Shown here: positions 1-13,300 of the stretch, piece by piece
Layout of the letters: each line of letters opens with the position of its first letter
How positions within the stretch are numbered: the first letter of the stretch is position 1
Origin: Symsagittifera roscoffensis
Lineage: Eukaryota; Xenacoelomorpha; Acoela; Convolutidae
NCBI RefSeq assembly: GCF_963678635.1
Contig: NC_087064.1
Location: 80,327,526 to 80,391,525 of the forward strand
Direction: 5' to 3'
DNA: 64,000 nucleotides
Made by a program: the position numbers and the translations under genes
The notes under the pieces: model-generated
Told to the model about the DNA's origin: nothing
Databases searched by the model: none
What the model saw: the letters and a program-made list of their open reading frames with translations, nothing else

Positions 1-597
1 GTCAGGACATGACAGGAAGCTAAAAGTTTACGTGGCAGGATAAAAGTTTCAGTTCCTTTACCCTTCCGAATTGACGAATCCGCTGAATCAAGCTCGTTAA
101 TCTTGATTTCCTCCTAATCCGGAAGGCTGGTTTCTTACCCTTCACCGTTGCTCGCAACGGCCTTGCAACTATTGTAGCAGCACAATAGTTGCAACTCGGA
201 ACGTCCTCTGTTATTCTGTAGTTCGTTGTCGTTTTTAATCTCGATTTTCGTCCTGTTCGCTATCGCAGATAAAGTTGTTCTTTTTCCTCTTTCTCGTTTT
301 TGCCAAAATGGCCGTTTCTGACGTTTCTCAGAAATATGGCGTCATAATTCGAAATTTTGAAATTTAAAAATACTAGAATATTCCAGCCCTCACCGTCTGG
401 CTAATCGTTCCAATAACGTCCTTAATTCTTAATAACCACCAATCCGGAAGGCTTACTGCTAAAAATTCGAAGTCTGCACAAATTGCATTTTGGCCATTCT
501 GGTCGAATGTCACATCTGCTATAGTTTTTATGATAGGAATGCCACTGCGGGACAATTCGAGCGGAATGATAGGGATTCTAGAGGTAACGCATGTTAA
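1..597. other. Non-coding stretch with two adjacent hairpins
   Basis: No gene is supported here. Two perfect hairpins lie side by side: 145-160 (6-bp stem, CTCG loop) and 163-194 (13-bp stem, AGCAGC loop). The motif ATCCGGAAGGCT occurs at about 117 and again near 441. A minus-strand frame over about 30-140 is rich in Arg and Lys and faintly resembles a retroelement linker region, but it is too short to call. Confidence 0.4.
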
Positions 598-855
598 GTA
601 GTAGTACGTAAAGCAAATCTAGAAATGCGAAAAAATTTCTTCACGATAAAAACACCTCTCGACTGGAACAATCTGCCACAGGAAACAGTGCAAAGCAAGG
701 CCATCGACGAATTCAAGTGGAAACTGGACAAACATTGGAAAGCGATTGGAATTGACGTGTACGAATTCGAACGGAGATAGGAGAAAACATTTGAAATGAC
801 CACAAGAGGCACTGCTTAATGGGTCATAAAAAAACTTGACTTGACTTGACTATAG
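598..855 (+). mobile_element. 3' end of a truncated non-LTR retrotransposon (LINE)
   Basis: The frame 598-780 ends in TAG and encodes the C-terminal tail of a reverse transcriptase polyprotein: residues reading RKNFFTIKTPLDWNNLP followed by a basic helix containing FKWKLDKHW. This W-N-x-L-P tail is typical of CR1/Jockey-like LINEs. The 3' UTR ends at about 835-855 in a (TTGAC)n tail, as is common for CR1-type elements. Only about 60 codons remain, so this is a dead 5'-truncated copy. Confidence 0.65.
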
Positions 856-967
856 TAATGCCTTGACTATTCTGTATAGTCATCAAATTGTTTCTTATGT
901 AATTTTTTTTTTCAATTTGACATATGCATCAAATGATTTGATTTGCTCAACATCAAGTTTAATGTCT

Positions 968-1097
968 ATTATGATTGGCCAGTGCAAAAAAATGCTGAGA
1001 TATTTTGCAGAGCTAGCGTGGTGTTCAGTTTTTTTATGATTGGCCAGTGCAAAAAGTGCTGAGATATTTTGCAGAGTTAGCGCGGTGTTCAATTTGT
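968..1097. repeat. Two-copy tandem duplication, about 65-bp unit
   Basis: The unit beginning ATGATTGGCCAGTGCAAAAA occurs at 971 and again at 1036 with only a few substitutions and small indels. It lies upstream of the ZIP gene start codon and may fall in its promoter region. Confidence 0.8.
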
Positions 1098-1308
1098 TTA
1101 TTGAGAAACGAATTCTATGTAAAAGGTTATCGATGCAAATATTTGTTATTTCGTCGCAATTTTAAGTCGTTATTTGAGAATCTATTTTATGTGTTCAGTT
1201 TTTGTCAGTATTTGGTTTACTCCTGATTTTTCATATATCTCAGGTGATTTATTTTAAGATATCAATGAGGAATTGAGATTGACAGCTGGATCATCTATAT
1301 TCGCATAA

Positions 1309-1367
1309 ATGTCGTTTAAATACTTAACTGTACTTTTTTGGCTCTTGATAGCAGTTGAACTTCAGAA
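1309..1367 (+). CDS. SLC39A8/14: ZIP exon 1 (signal peptide)
   Basis: ATG at 1309 opens a 19-codon hydrophobic leader ([17 protein letters not shown]...), then a GTAAGA donor at 1368. It ends in phase 2 and joins 1438 to form a Lys codon. I chose this start because it supplies a signal peptide and the phase matches exon 2. Confidence 0.75.
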
Positions 1368-4300
1368 GTAAGATTTTTCAAATTTCGATTATGTAATAGG
1401 CTTGTTTTGTTCGGCCTGTTTATCTTTTGACGTTTAGATGCGACCAGGTGGCAAAAGAGATGTACACCGAGCTACTCAGTGAAACTGGGCTTGATTCTGT
1501 AAGTACCTCACAGTCAATAACTTTAATCCTTGGATGTAGTATTTCTATCCCTGGTAGATCACATTGGCTTTCGATATATTAACATTTACGTAGCACTGGT
1601 AATGTAACCCATTCTTATTTACGGAACCCTAAGGTACTTTATGATAGAGTGGTCTCTTGAAAATAACCAAGGTCCCTTGAGAATATGACCCCTAAAGCTC
1701 TAAAACTGATTAATAATTATGAGTTCACCAATCAGAGAGATGTCGATGTATATTTTCAAACAAATTTTATGTTTTGTTACTTTCTAAAACCTCCCCCTCG
1801 CCATTTTAAGGTTAAAAATAAAAAATGCGAATAGTGGGTTTTGATGACAATTAAGTCAACCTAACTATGGTTGTTAAACCGTGAAATAAAGTGAAGCGAG
1901 CAATAAGTTTCGAAAAATAATTGCACCATATTAATTCGGGGAATTTTGAGCAAATTTTGTTCTTTTTCTTTTTTGTCCAATCTTAACCCAAATTCAGAAA
2001 AAGCTTTCAAAGTTTTGTTCGTTGTGTCGTGTTAATTTAAATCAGCACTGTATTACAAACCGCTCTCAGTGAAACAAGACAAAACACAAGTAGATGCCAG
2101 AATCAAACAAGACGAGATAAAGAAAACGAACCAAAAAAAAACAAAAGCAAAAGATCCATGTTGGGTTCAGATTGGAAGCTGCACAAAAACGGTGCTGGTC
2201 GCTTTTCAAAGCCATATAGCCAAAAACAATGAAGAAAAATTTGGGTACGTGAGTACTATATTCTGACTTGAGCTAAGTTTTTGATAGGGTAACCTTTACA
2301 TATAAAATTGTTTGCTAATGGAGCCCACCAGTAACCCATATGTATAAACTGAATGGCAGATTTGCGATCTGAAAGACAAATTTTCGCAGAATTTAATATT
2401 ATCAAATCAGCGACAGCCAAAGTTAACAAAATGAGTGCCAAAGTTAACAAATGAAATCCTTATAGTCATTAGTATAACATCTCAGTCTATGCATCCACTA
2501 TCAATACAAATCTCTGAGCGAAGACAAACTATTTCAACTCAGAAGGAAAACTGAAGAAATAATAAATTAGAAACAATTATTGTTGATTTGAAGTTCATCT
2601 TATTCTATGCGTCGAAAGTGATTCCACTTCGGGCACTCGCCGGCCTCCAATTTAAATGCTATTTTATCCGAAGTTTTGCCCCGTAGACAAAAACATTATC
2701 AGTTAAGCTCGCAATTGAGCCTTAAAGTTAAGATTTACTTGGGAATCGACAGATACTTTTTGATTTATTTAAAATCAATTTTTAAAGTGAACATAACATT
2801 TTTCTGATTCAGTGATTTATGCTTGAATGAATCCATAGCGATAAGAAATGAACTGGAAGACAAAAACAGAGATCAAGAAACCTTTTAAAAAGGAGGGCTT
2901 CGTAAAAATCAATTTTACAAAATCTAGCTTGCTAAACATAGTGTATTATTACGAACCTTCTTTTTTTCTAACCTTCATTAAAGGTGTCACTTATTTGTGT
3001 TCTCTGCTTTGTTTGTGGCTGCTGTTTGTGATGTAATAAGCGGCCGTGGCTGAGTGGTTAGTGCGTAGGACTCATAATCGCGAGGTCGCATATCAAATCG
3101 GAGACATAGCCGAATTTTTACTAATTCGAGGTATATTTCTTTTTTTTATTACATTTAATAGAGCTGGTTTTTGCCGTGTTCTCGCTAGTGTTTGCGAAGC
3201 GAAGCTTTGCCTCCGTGTAAATTTTTTTGACGAGATTTTAAAAAACGGTCGAAAACCATGAAAATAGAAACGTGAATATAAAGATGGCAAAATCAGAAAA
3301 TAGCCTGGTGGGAAACTAAGCGGATAACTTGAAGCCGACGCCCATGCATAAGCGCATGCTATCACAAAAATGATCTTCTCCATTAGAAAATTTAACCTGG
3401 GGTTTCAGTGGAAAACTGGTAACATCAGCTGCAGGAATTCTAATACCGAAATGTATACATGACTTGTACCCAAATTCAACAAAATATAAAAATATTTTAA
3501 AAATGGTTTATAGAAATCAGTTCCAAATAATTTTGATGATGATTTTTTTAAAAACAGTAAAGAATTGAAACGAAATTAGATTTGGAACCTCGTCGGACCA
3601 AAATTGTAACATGATTGGGTTGGATAAAATAGTCTTCGGACTAGAACAATATCAACTACTCTAACCATCAAGTCATGATAAATATTGCACATAAAAATAC
3701 GTATTGAACTATTCATGAATTTTGACTCACATTTGAATTTTTCCGTACAGCGTTGAAAATGAGACAAATAAAGGACGGAAATAAAGTTTTTATAAACAGC
3801 GATTTAAACATCGTATGAATACAACTTCTGTTATAATTCCTTAAAAGCTGTACTCTGTAGGTTTTTCTGATGTTGGTTTCAAATTGCTAAACAGTGTCAG
3901 TAGGAACCTGACAAGTTCATAAAATTAATCTTGGAGAACTAAGCCCACAGATTCGATTCGAACGCCAAAAAGCTGAATAATTCGTTTAAAAAGTTAACCC
4001 GAAAACTACCAAGAACAATTTTCAATTAAAAGCCGTGAAATGCTAGTATATATGTGCATGAAGAAGCATCAAAAAAGCAACTAGAAAAAAATCTGCAAAA
4101 TAACTATCGGCAAAAGTTCGATCTTAATTTATACAATGGTTAGAAACCTGGAAACATTTTTAAGAGGGATGAAATGGATCGTTTTAAGGAAAACTTAAGA
4201 GACACAAGAGTTCTATTGTTATGATTACTGTTTTTATTTTTTCAAACGTTCTTTCAGAGCATTGTGCAGTTTTGATATTTAATATTTCAGTGTCGCTCTC

Positions 4301-7300
4301 TGGATGATCTGCTGTTATCACTCGTGAATAAATCAAACGATTTAAAGGAGAACTACACCAGTGTCGAGTCGGTGCCGAACAACCTGTTGATATCCGACGA
4401 GTATTTTTCTCAGGATGCAGTTGACAAAGCTCTGAAAATTTGTCTAGATGAAGAAATAGTGAGCAAAAACAGAGTTTCGTGGAAAAGTTAGTTTCATTTT
4501 TGTTTCAGTATTAATTGTTTATAGCCCTGTTTGTATTGAGATAGTTGTATATGCCTTGCAAATAAGTATTTCTTTTTATTTCAACGTTCCTGATTGTATT
4601 TTTCAAACAAGCTGCACTTCAATTTCAGCAATTCCAACATTAAAATGCAACCAATTACAGTTCAATTTACAACTGATAATTTCAACTTTAATAATGTTTT
4701 ATGAATCAGAATGACTTCTCTTTCTAAGAACTTGCAGAGGTGAGTCTGTAGTGTAATTAATGACAAAATAATTGAAAATTTTCATGTCATTGTTGCCATT
4801 AAAATCGGTGTCCTTGAGTTATTTAATCGGTTAAATTACATTTTCATACTGAGCTCGAGCAATGTTGAATTTCCAATGCAGCTGAAGAAACAAATGGAAA
4901 TGCGATTAAACTTGACTGCCAAGTACACATGTTGAAGTCAGGTAGTTGTAAATGAATGCAGTTTTGTTGAAATATTTTGTCAGACTTTGAAAGTTAATGT
5001 AAACAGGTAAAGTATGAATATTATCAATAATTTTGAGTATTTGAAGCAATTTTAAGTCTATTTGACAACTTTTAAGCCTCATTTTGAGCGCGCCAAATTT
5101 AGATGTTTTACAACTGGCTGCTATTTTTTTCTTAAAAAAATTTGTCTTCAATTAAGCGATTGTGGTGTTTTAAGCATGGCTGGTGGGAAGTGCGGTTGTG
5201 TTACTCATCAGTGTGATCTCGATGACTGGAGCTCTTCTGATTCCGTTTATGAATGCCAAAATGTATCATTACGTGCTTTCCTTTCTTGTCGCTCTCGCTG
5301 TCGGATCCTTGTCGGGCAGCAGCATATTCCACTTGATTCCTCAGGTTACTATCACTTGCATGAAATCAGGATGTGTTTTTGAAAATCTCTACTGACCTAT
5401 GTAGGCTCTTTTCCACTCACCCTCCCCCATTTTTCTATTTTATATTTGTTTCACGTGTAATTATGTAATTACGATGTAAAGTATGAAGAACAAATCAGTT
5501 CTCAATTGTCAGTTTGTTTACCCTGCTAATTTGATCGCATTATTGCATAATGTTAATGTTAAAATTGTTTTTCAAAATTCAAAGGTAGGTTGAAGTGAAA
5601 AAGCCCCTATATAAATAGGTCAGATTAATGAAGACAATATTCGAGGCTAAGAATGGCCAGACTTATTTATATACGGGCTCTTTTCCACTATTCCTACCTT
5701 TGAATATTGAAAAACAACTTAAACATTGTCATAATGCAATCAAACTTAACATCGAAAAAAATGTGAAACTACAAAGAAACTTCTTACAGCACAAAAAAAA
5801 TCCCTGATGCGTCAACTAAGTCGACAAAATTCTGCCGGCAAACGAAACAGACAATTCAATTTATACCAAATTTTTTTAACCGGCCAAGACTCGAAACCCA
5901 AACCATAGTGTGCAAAGGCAACCGGGTTACATCTAGGCTAAGTTGGAAGGAAACAGTAAATTGTTAAAATTCAATAATAAACCAAGTTTAATGTATTACA
6001 GATGTCTAAAAAAATGTTTTACGGGAAAAAGTCTAGTTCCCGATTACAAGACACTTGCTCTCTCAAGTAAGAATTACAAACACTCCAAATAAAACAATGT
6101 ATAAAACTCTATTACATAATTATGAGTAACACAATTATGTTTTTCGAACTTCTTGCACTGTAACTTAATTATGTTTAAATACCCCTGAAAAATTAATAGA
6201 GTTTTATACATTGTTTTATTTGGAGTGTTTGTAATTCTTACTTGAGAGAGCAAGTGTCTTGTAATCGGGAACTAGACTTTTTCCCGTAAAACATTTTTTT
6301 AGACATCTGTAATACATTAAACTTGGTTTATTATTGAATTTTAACAATTTACTGTTTCCTTCCCACTTGGCCTAGATGTAACCCGGTTGCCTTTGCACAC
6401 ACTGGTTTGTTTCGAGTCTTGGCTGGTTAAAAAAAAATTTTGGTATAAATTGAATTGTCTGTTTCGGTAGCCGGCTCAAGTTTTGCCGACTTAGTTTCCG
6501 CATCACGGATTTTTCTTGTGCTTTAAGAAAGTTTCATTGTAGTTTCAGCTTTGTTTCCAATAAAAATCGAATTTTTTTTCGCGGTTGACTTTTGATTTTT
6601 TTCGAAGTTCGTTTCATTTCCTTTGTTAAATGGAAGGAAAAATCTACTATCGAATAGCGAAAATTTAAAGGTCACAAAAAAAGTGATCGACTTCTAGTTT
6701 CGAAATCCAGTTTTCACTCTTGTTAGTTTGCGAGCGTTGTGTATTAGAACGAACCTCCTTTTTTCCAACCTAGCTCGCAAATAATAAATTTAATTAAAAG
6801 AGTTCACTTATTTGGTGACACTTTTATTATAATCACGATCTGTAGCACTGGAAGTTTCATAGCATCTGTTCTCTGCTTTGTTTGTGGCAGTTTTCTGGTT
6901 TATAATGCGCTCGTGGCTGTGTGGTTAGTGCGTGAGACTCAGTATCTCTAGGTCGCAGATCGAGTCTGAGACGTAGCCAGATTTTCACTAATTCGAGGCT
7001 TATTTCTACTTTTGCTTAGCACACTATTAGATCTGATTTTTCGTCGTGTTCTCGCCTAGTGTTTGCGAAACGCAGCTTCACCTCTGGGCCTCAGATTGGA
7101 TAATTGTATGAAAAAAGTGAGACAATCTTAAATTGTTCTCGAAGTTCAAAGAGCTTACAGTGCATATATTTTTTCTTTGAAATTTGATAAAAACAAGTCA
7201 GTTTTTTTTTCAGTTTACTTCCGTTCAGTGACTCTTTTCCAACTGTCTGTTGGCTATGTTCAAAGTGTTTTTTTTTTTCAAAAATCATAATGTTTTTTTC

Positions 7301-10300
7301 GGCTCAACTTGTATCTGCTCAAAAACTGTTAGCTGTTTCCGCTTCGAAAGTTTTTTCCTGTGTTTTTTTTAATATTCAAATGTCTTGCTTTGCACGTTTG
7401 CCTAGAATGAATTTTTGTTGAGACATACGAAGATTTGTAAACTAGTTTTTCAGTATTTTTGAATATTTTCACCATCATTTTTTCGACTTATGTTTTTTTT
7501 ATGTTCGTGTTGTATCGCAAGTGATGCGAAGCTACGCTACGATTTGCTTGTTTGTATGAATATTTATCGGATTTTTAGGCGTTCAATTTGGTGTCACCGG
7601 GAGGAGATCATGACTACCTGAACAAGGGTGCAATGGTAGTAGCTGGAATATACCTCTTCTTCATGACGGAACGACTTCTCAAGACCCTCATGCACTGGAG
7701 AAAAGTAAGAGAACAGAAGACACAATTGTGGCTCATAGCTAATTTAAATCTGCAAAAAGAAAAGAAATTTGTCTCTTATCTTAACATTTTTTTCAAACTT
7801 TAAGGATGTATGTTTCAGAGACTATCGGAATTTCTATGAAATGCTGTTTAATAATTGGTTTAAGGTTTTCACAAGTGCTACCGCCTGATAGAGCATAGAG
7901 GGAACCAGTGTTAGGTGCCACTAGATAGGCAAAATCTGCCTGTATAGCGTCCCTGGTGTAGTGAAATTACTTTTTTGCGTAGTGAAAAAGACTTTCTATC
8001 ACATTTATTTTCATATAAAACTATTAGTAAAATGTGCTTAAATCGTATCTAGATGCGGAACGAAAACGATAAAAAGGTATTAGTACCCTATATTAACTGA
8101 AACAATTCAACTGATGCCATTTCTTCATTTTGAAATTGCAAAGTGAAATTTGAATTCATATTTGATTCTCGCGACAAGAGTTCGCAGAGCACTGATACTA
8201 TTGAAGTGAGTGTTTGTGTACGAATTAATCTAATTCAATATTCAATTCAAATAAACCAGTCTTAAAAACGTCCCATGGGGTTCGATTGATTTATATCATT
8301 CTCAAAAACTATCGCGATTCAAGCTCTTTTCACGAAAACAGCAGTTTTTTTGTGGTAAAGTTTGCATAATGTAGAACGACGGATTTCTTTAAATTATATA
8401 GCCGCCTCGTTTTATTACTCTTGGGTAGTTAATTGGTTCCACTGCTATTATCAAAAAAGTGCCAACCATAATATATTCTTGCCGTTCAAAGAGCTCAAAC
8501 GAAACAGAATCATTAATTTTTTCAGTTATCCTGAAATCATAGACACTTTTTCTATTGTCTGTTGGCTATGGTCGTAGCGTGAAAATATGCCGTTCAATTT
8601 TTGTTAATATCTTTTCTTCCGCCTGTTGCAACTATCCCTTAGACAACTGATTTTCTATTTCTTCGAATTTTATGAGCAGAAGTATCGTGAATTCAGTTTT
8701 GGCGTCTATATTTGAGTTTAAAAGTTATCGACAGAGTACAAAATATGTTTGCTCGACTTCAATGATCGATGGTAAGATGGCTAATTCACTTTAGTTGACT
8801 TTTTTCATTTTCGCGCTTAGTTTGACGTTGGAATAGGCTATTATTTGAGCCGTTTTTAAGATTCGATGAACTTAGTGAAGATTCCTATAAAAGTCAAGAT
8901 GAATTTTAGGAAAGTCTCAAAATTGTTGAGGCTCAAATTTGATTTTTAAAAAGAAAGAAAACTCAACTGTTGAACAGCGAAAGTGTAAAGGTCACGTAAA
9001 ACGCGATCAGTTTCTTGTTTTGAGAGTGAATTTAATTTTTCAGATTTACCAGAGGAATACAAAAATTATCTATCAATACAGTTTCTCAAAGTGGGTTAGT
9101 TCTTGTCTGACAAAAACAGGTATCAACTGGTAAATTGTATTCTCAATCGTAAATTTTTTTAAAGAAAAAATGGTACCAACTTTGATTTTATTTTCTCAAC
9201 TGCCCTCCCAAATCATAGATTTTGGGTTAACTGGATAGAACACGTTGTGGGAAGCTCGACTGCGTAAGCGGTGACGCTCTAAATTTTTTTCGCAAAAAGT
9301 TATGACTCTCGGAAAAGTCAAATTTTCGACAGTTGAACCTTTTTTTAAAACTTTTCTCGAAAACTACCCCAAATCTGAAACTGTGGTTTCAATGGGTAGA
9401 ACGGGTTGTTTGAAGCTCCACTGCTTGAACAGTTAAGCCTAAATTTTTTACATAAAAAATTATGACCCTGGGAAAAACAAATTTTCCATTTTTTGACAGT
9501 TTTTTGAAACGTTTTAATGTTTCGAAAACACACTCCGTCCCAATTCTGAGGTTTTTGGTTCATTCAAAAGAAAGCGTTGCGAGAAACTCACCTGTATAAT
9601 CGGCAAATAAATCATTTTAAAAACGCAAAGGCTTGGTATAAGCAAAATTTATTACAAAAAAGTTATTGCCCTCAGAAAAGGCAATCTTAAACAATTTGTG
9701 GGAAGTCTCGGTGCATAAGCGGTTACGCCTTGAAATTTGCATTTAAATTGTTGTTTTGGGGAAAATTCACTGTGATCTGAAAAAATTTTCCAATGCAAAT
9801 AAATACTTTTTTGAATTGGAGAAGCAGCTTGAGGTTTTTGTTGAATTTTGATCAAAAATTATCAAACCAGAACATCCAGCTTTACCTGGGCCCCTTGTTT
9901 TATCAAAAAGTGCCATCCATAGATAATTCCTGTCAGTCAAAATGCGCTACGGAAACTGAATCATTTTTTTTCAGTCTCTCTGAATTCACTGCCACTTTTG
10001 CTACTGTCTGTTGACTAGGTTCGTTGCTGGAATTTCTTGTGCGTTGAGTATTGGTAATTTTTTTCTCTTATCTCTTAGAACTCGCCGTGTTGCAACTATC
10101 AATTATACAAATGATTTTCTATTTTTTTTTCGAATGGGCGAAAAAAATTAGATTTTTCATTCGAAGTCTTATGCATTCAGTTATAGCGCCATAGCGTCTA
10201 TATAGGAGTTGAAAAGTTGTCGACAGAGTACCAAAAAATTGTTAGACTTTAGTCATTGCTGGTAAGATGGTCAAATGCATATTTTCATATTCATTTCAAT

Positions 10301-13300
10301 TAATTTTTGTGTATTTTTTCCCTAAGTTGCCGTTCGATTAGGTTTTATTGAGCCCATTTTTCAGGGACGATGAACGTTTTAAATAGGTCATAATGATTTT
10401 AATGTTTTTTTTCAGGAGAAATCTTAAATTTTATTTAGTTCGAATTTCTTTTTTTTTTGATATTTCTAAGTACAATTCGTTTCCTTTGCTAAAAGGAAGG
10501 TAAACTCCACTATCGAACAGCAAAAATTGAAAGGTCTATTTGGGTTTAAAGTTTCAGATTTCCCAGTGGAATCAAAATATCGATTAATCAAGTTCTCTCA
10601 TTGGATTAAGCAACAATGTATCAACCATCAATAGCATTCAAGTTTTAGCATTCAAATAGATTTAAAGCGATATTTTTATGACCCGATGAACGTAGTTCAG
10701 ACTCTTATAAAGGTCGCGATAAGGCAAACTCCATTATCTAACAGCGAAAGTGTAAAGGTCAGGAAAAACGTGATCGATTTCTAGTTTCAAAAGTGGAATT
10801 TAATTATCAATTTTCTCAGCGAAATGAATTGAAATTTTACCCATTCATCCATTTTTTTCACATTAGGTTAATTTTATCAAAAAGGGGCAATCATATTTTG
10901 TTCCAGAAATTCAAAAAGCTTTAAGGACATGTATTTTTCTTTGAAATCCGAAAGTTGAGATTTCAAAAAAATCTATTTACTGTTTACATGCGTTCATTTA
11001 TTTTTTCCAACTGTATGTTGGCCAGGTTTTTTCTTAAGTTCAAAAATTCAGTTTTTTTTTCTGTTTACTTTGTTCAGTGACTCCTTTAAAACTCTCTTCT
11101 TGCTATATTTTGTGTACAGAATCGTAGCGTAGTGTGTTAATACACGGCCACATTTTCCCCAATTTAAATAGCAAATTTTGGTGCAGCTTTTGATGGCAGT
11201 ATTGTTTTTTCAAAAGTGGTGGAAAGAGCGATTGAAAGACCGGCTACTTTATTTCCCTGTGTGCCGCAAATTAGTCAATACGTAGACATTTGTCTTGATG
11301 CTTTTTCGAAATATCGATCTCGTTTTTTGTTTTGATTTGTTCAAGTCTTAAGTTGAATCAGCTGCTTTTCTGATCGTTTTTGAGCCAGGTCTTGATTTAA
11401 AATTCAGCCAGATATTGACTTCAAATTCATTCAACCACGATTATACAATGAGGGAAAGGGCTAACATACGAGCTGTTCAAAGTTTTCTGGAGAACCGCTG
11501 AATCATGGTTAAGATTTATAAGCTTTTTGGTTTATTTTCTGAGCTGGCTTAATGTTGCCTCAAACTTACGACGTGCCCCTAGAGAGGCTGTGACGTAACC
11601 ACTTCGCCAATGCTCCCTTTTTTGAAAGTTCATGCATTCCGAGAGTTGTTTGTTTGTTTTTTAATGCTTTGTTGGTATCAAAGTTTTGCTGAATTTGTTT
11701 AGTTTTTTTTTTTCAAATTAAATTTATGTGCTGAATATGGTTTCAATTCTTCGTTGATGCTGAAAAGAATTATAACAGCCATCACCTGTATTCTGTCCCT
11801 AATTTTTTTGTTAAGTGTGTTCGTTTTGATAGCATTTTCATAGCACAACTCAAATTTTTATCAACAAAGACAAATGTTCAATGGGAGCTGAAGTTCATTT
11901 TTTTTCGTTTCAAAATCTGGATTCATTTGGCTGGTTTAGATGAAACGAAAATGAACTTTTTTCTTCTTTTTTTTGCCTGTGTGAGCAAAAGGTAATCTGC
12001 ATAGCATAAAGTAATTGCCTTGCCTGTGTAATCTGCTCAAGATATTTCCGGTTTTTTGCTAGATTTGGAAAATTATTTCCTGAAAAATGTTCCTATTTTC
12101 TTTGACGATTTCAATAGTTTCTGTATTGGAAGTGACGCGAGGCTTCGCTTAGCCTCTGTTCCTGAAGCATCCGTGGTCGAGTGGGTTAGGCACATGTCTC
12201 TCAACACGAGGGTCATGCGTTGAATCCGGCTTCGGTCACGGCTGGAGGGGTCCCAGTGTCATCCGCCTCCTCAAGGTGGGACCGGCTGCGGCAAAATGGA
12301 TGGCATCTCCCCCTCCCCCATGGTTGGCCCTGCACTGAGCAGGCCGGGGGCTAATAAAAAAAGCATCTGTTCGTAGCACCTGTCTAAAATGGCATTGTAT
12401 ACGATTTCACTTGTCGACGATATCATTTGCAGCGCTAGTCCGGTAGTTCTAGGTATCTAATAACTTACTATGATATTAGGATGTCTGTCTTCATTATATT
12501 TTCAAATTGTACTTCAAAATGCGCCGTAAAAGTTATTAATAAATAGATTTATAAGAGTTTTTTAACTAGAATCGCTTCAAGAATGAGCATCGGGATGAAA
12601 ATGGGGAGCCGACTTCTCAGGGCTTGCCGCCAATCTGCTCAGTGCATGTGCGCAACTATCATTACGAGGACAATTGCTGCAAGGAGCCGACTGTCGTTCT
12701 GCGCCCGACTACTAGTCATAAAATGAGCGAAAGCGACACCTCTCGTGAGTTCATTCATTCCATGTACTTTCTTCTATTTACAAAAATAGTTTGACGCTGG
12801 ACTTTGAAGAAAAATTTTGTAAAAATGGCTGCCTCGTTTAAACGTAAATGGGTTTAATTACTGCGAGATATTTTCTTTTCCTTCGGGAAAAACAACAATC
12901 AAAGATAATCTCGCAATGATTTGATATAACAGCATATCTGTTTGCTGTAGCTGATATGTTTCACTTGAAATCAACATGAATGCCTCACAGTATAGTTTAA
13001 AGTGCATTATTATTAAGAGTAATGAACGTAGTTAGTACTCTTATATAGGTCTTGCTGATTTTTTTTTTGTTTTTTTTTCAGGAAAAAGTCTTAAAATTTG
13101 TTCACGCTCAATTTTGATTTTTCGCGGTTTGACTTGTGATTTTTTTAAGGTTCAGTGCATTTCCATTTTTAAAAGGAAGTCAAACTCCACTATCGAACAG
13201 CAAAAGTGTAAAGGTCACGAAAAACGTGATCGACTTCTAATTTCGAAATTGGAAATTAATTATCAGATTTCCCAGTGAAACAAAAGTTTCACCTATTGAT

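Noticed and set aside
30-140. Minus-strand frame resembling a LINE linker region
   Set aside because: It is short, has no catalytic motif, and a stop lies just upstream.
3043-3110. Possible functional tRNA-Met gene
   Set aside because: The B box is degenerate, the acceptor stem does not pair, and flanks are shared with another copy, so it is a SINE head.
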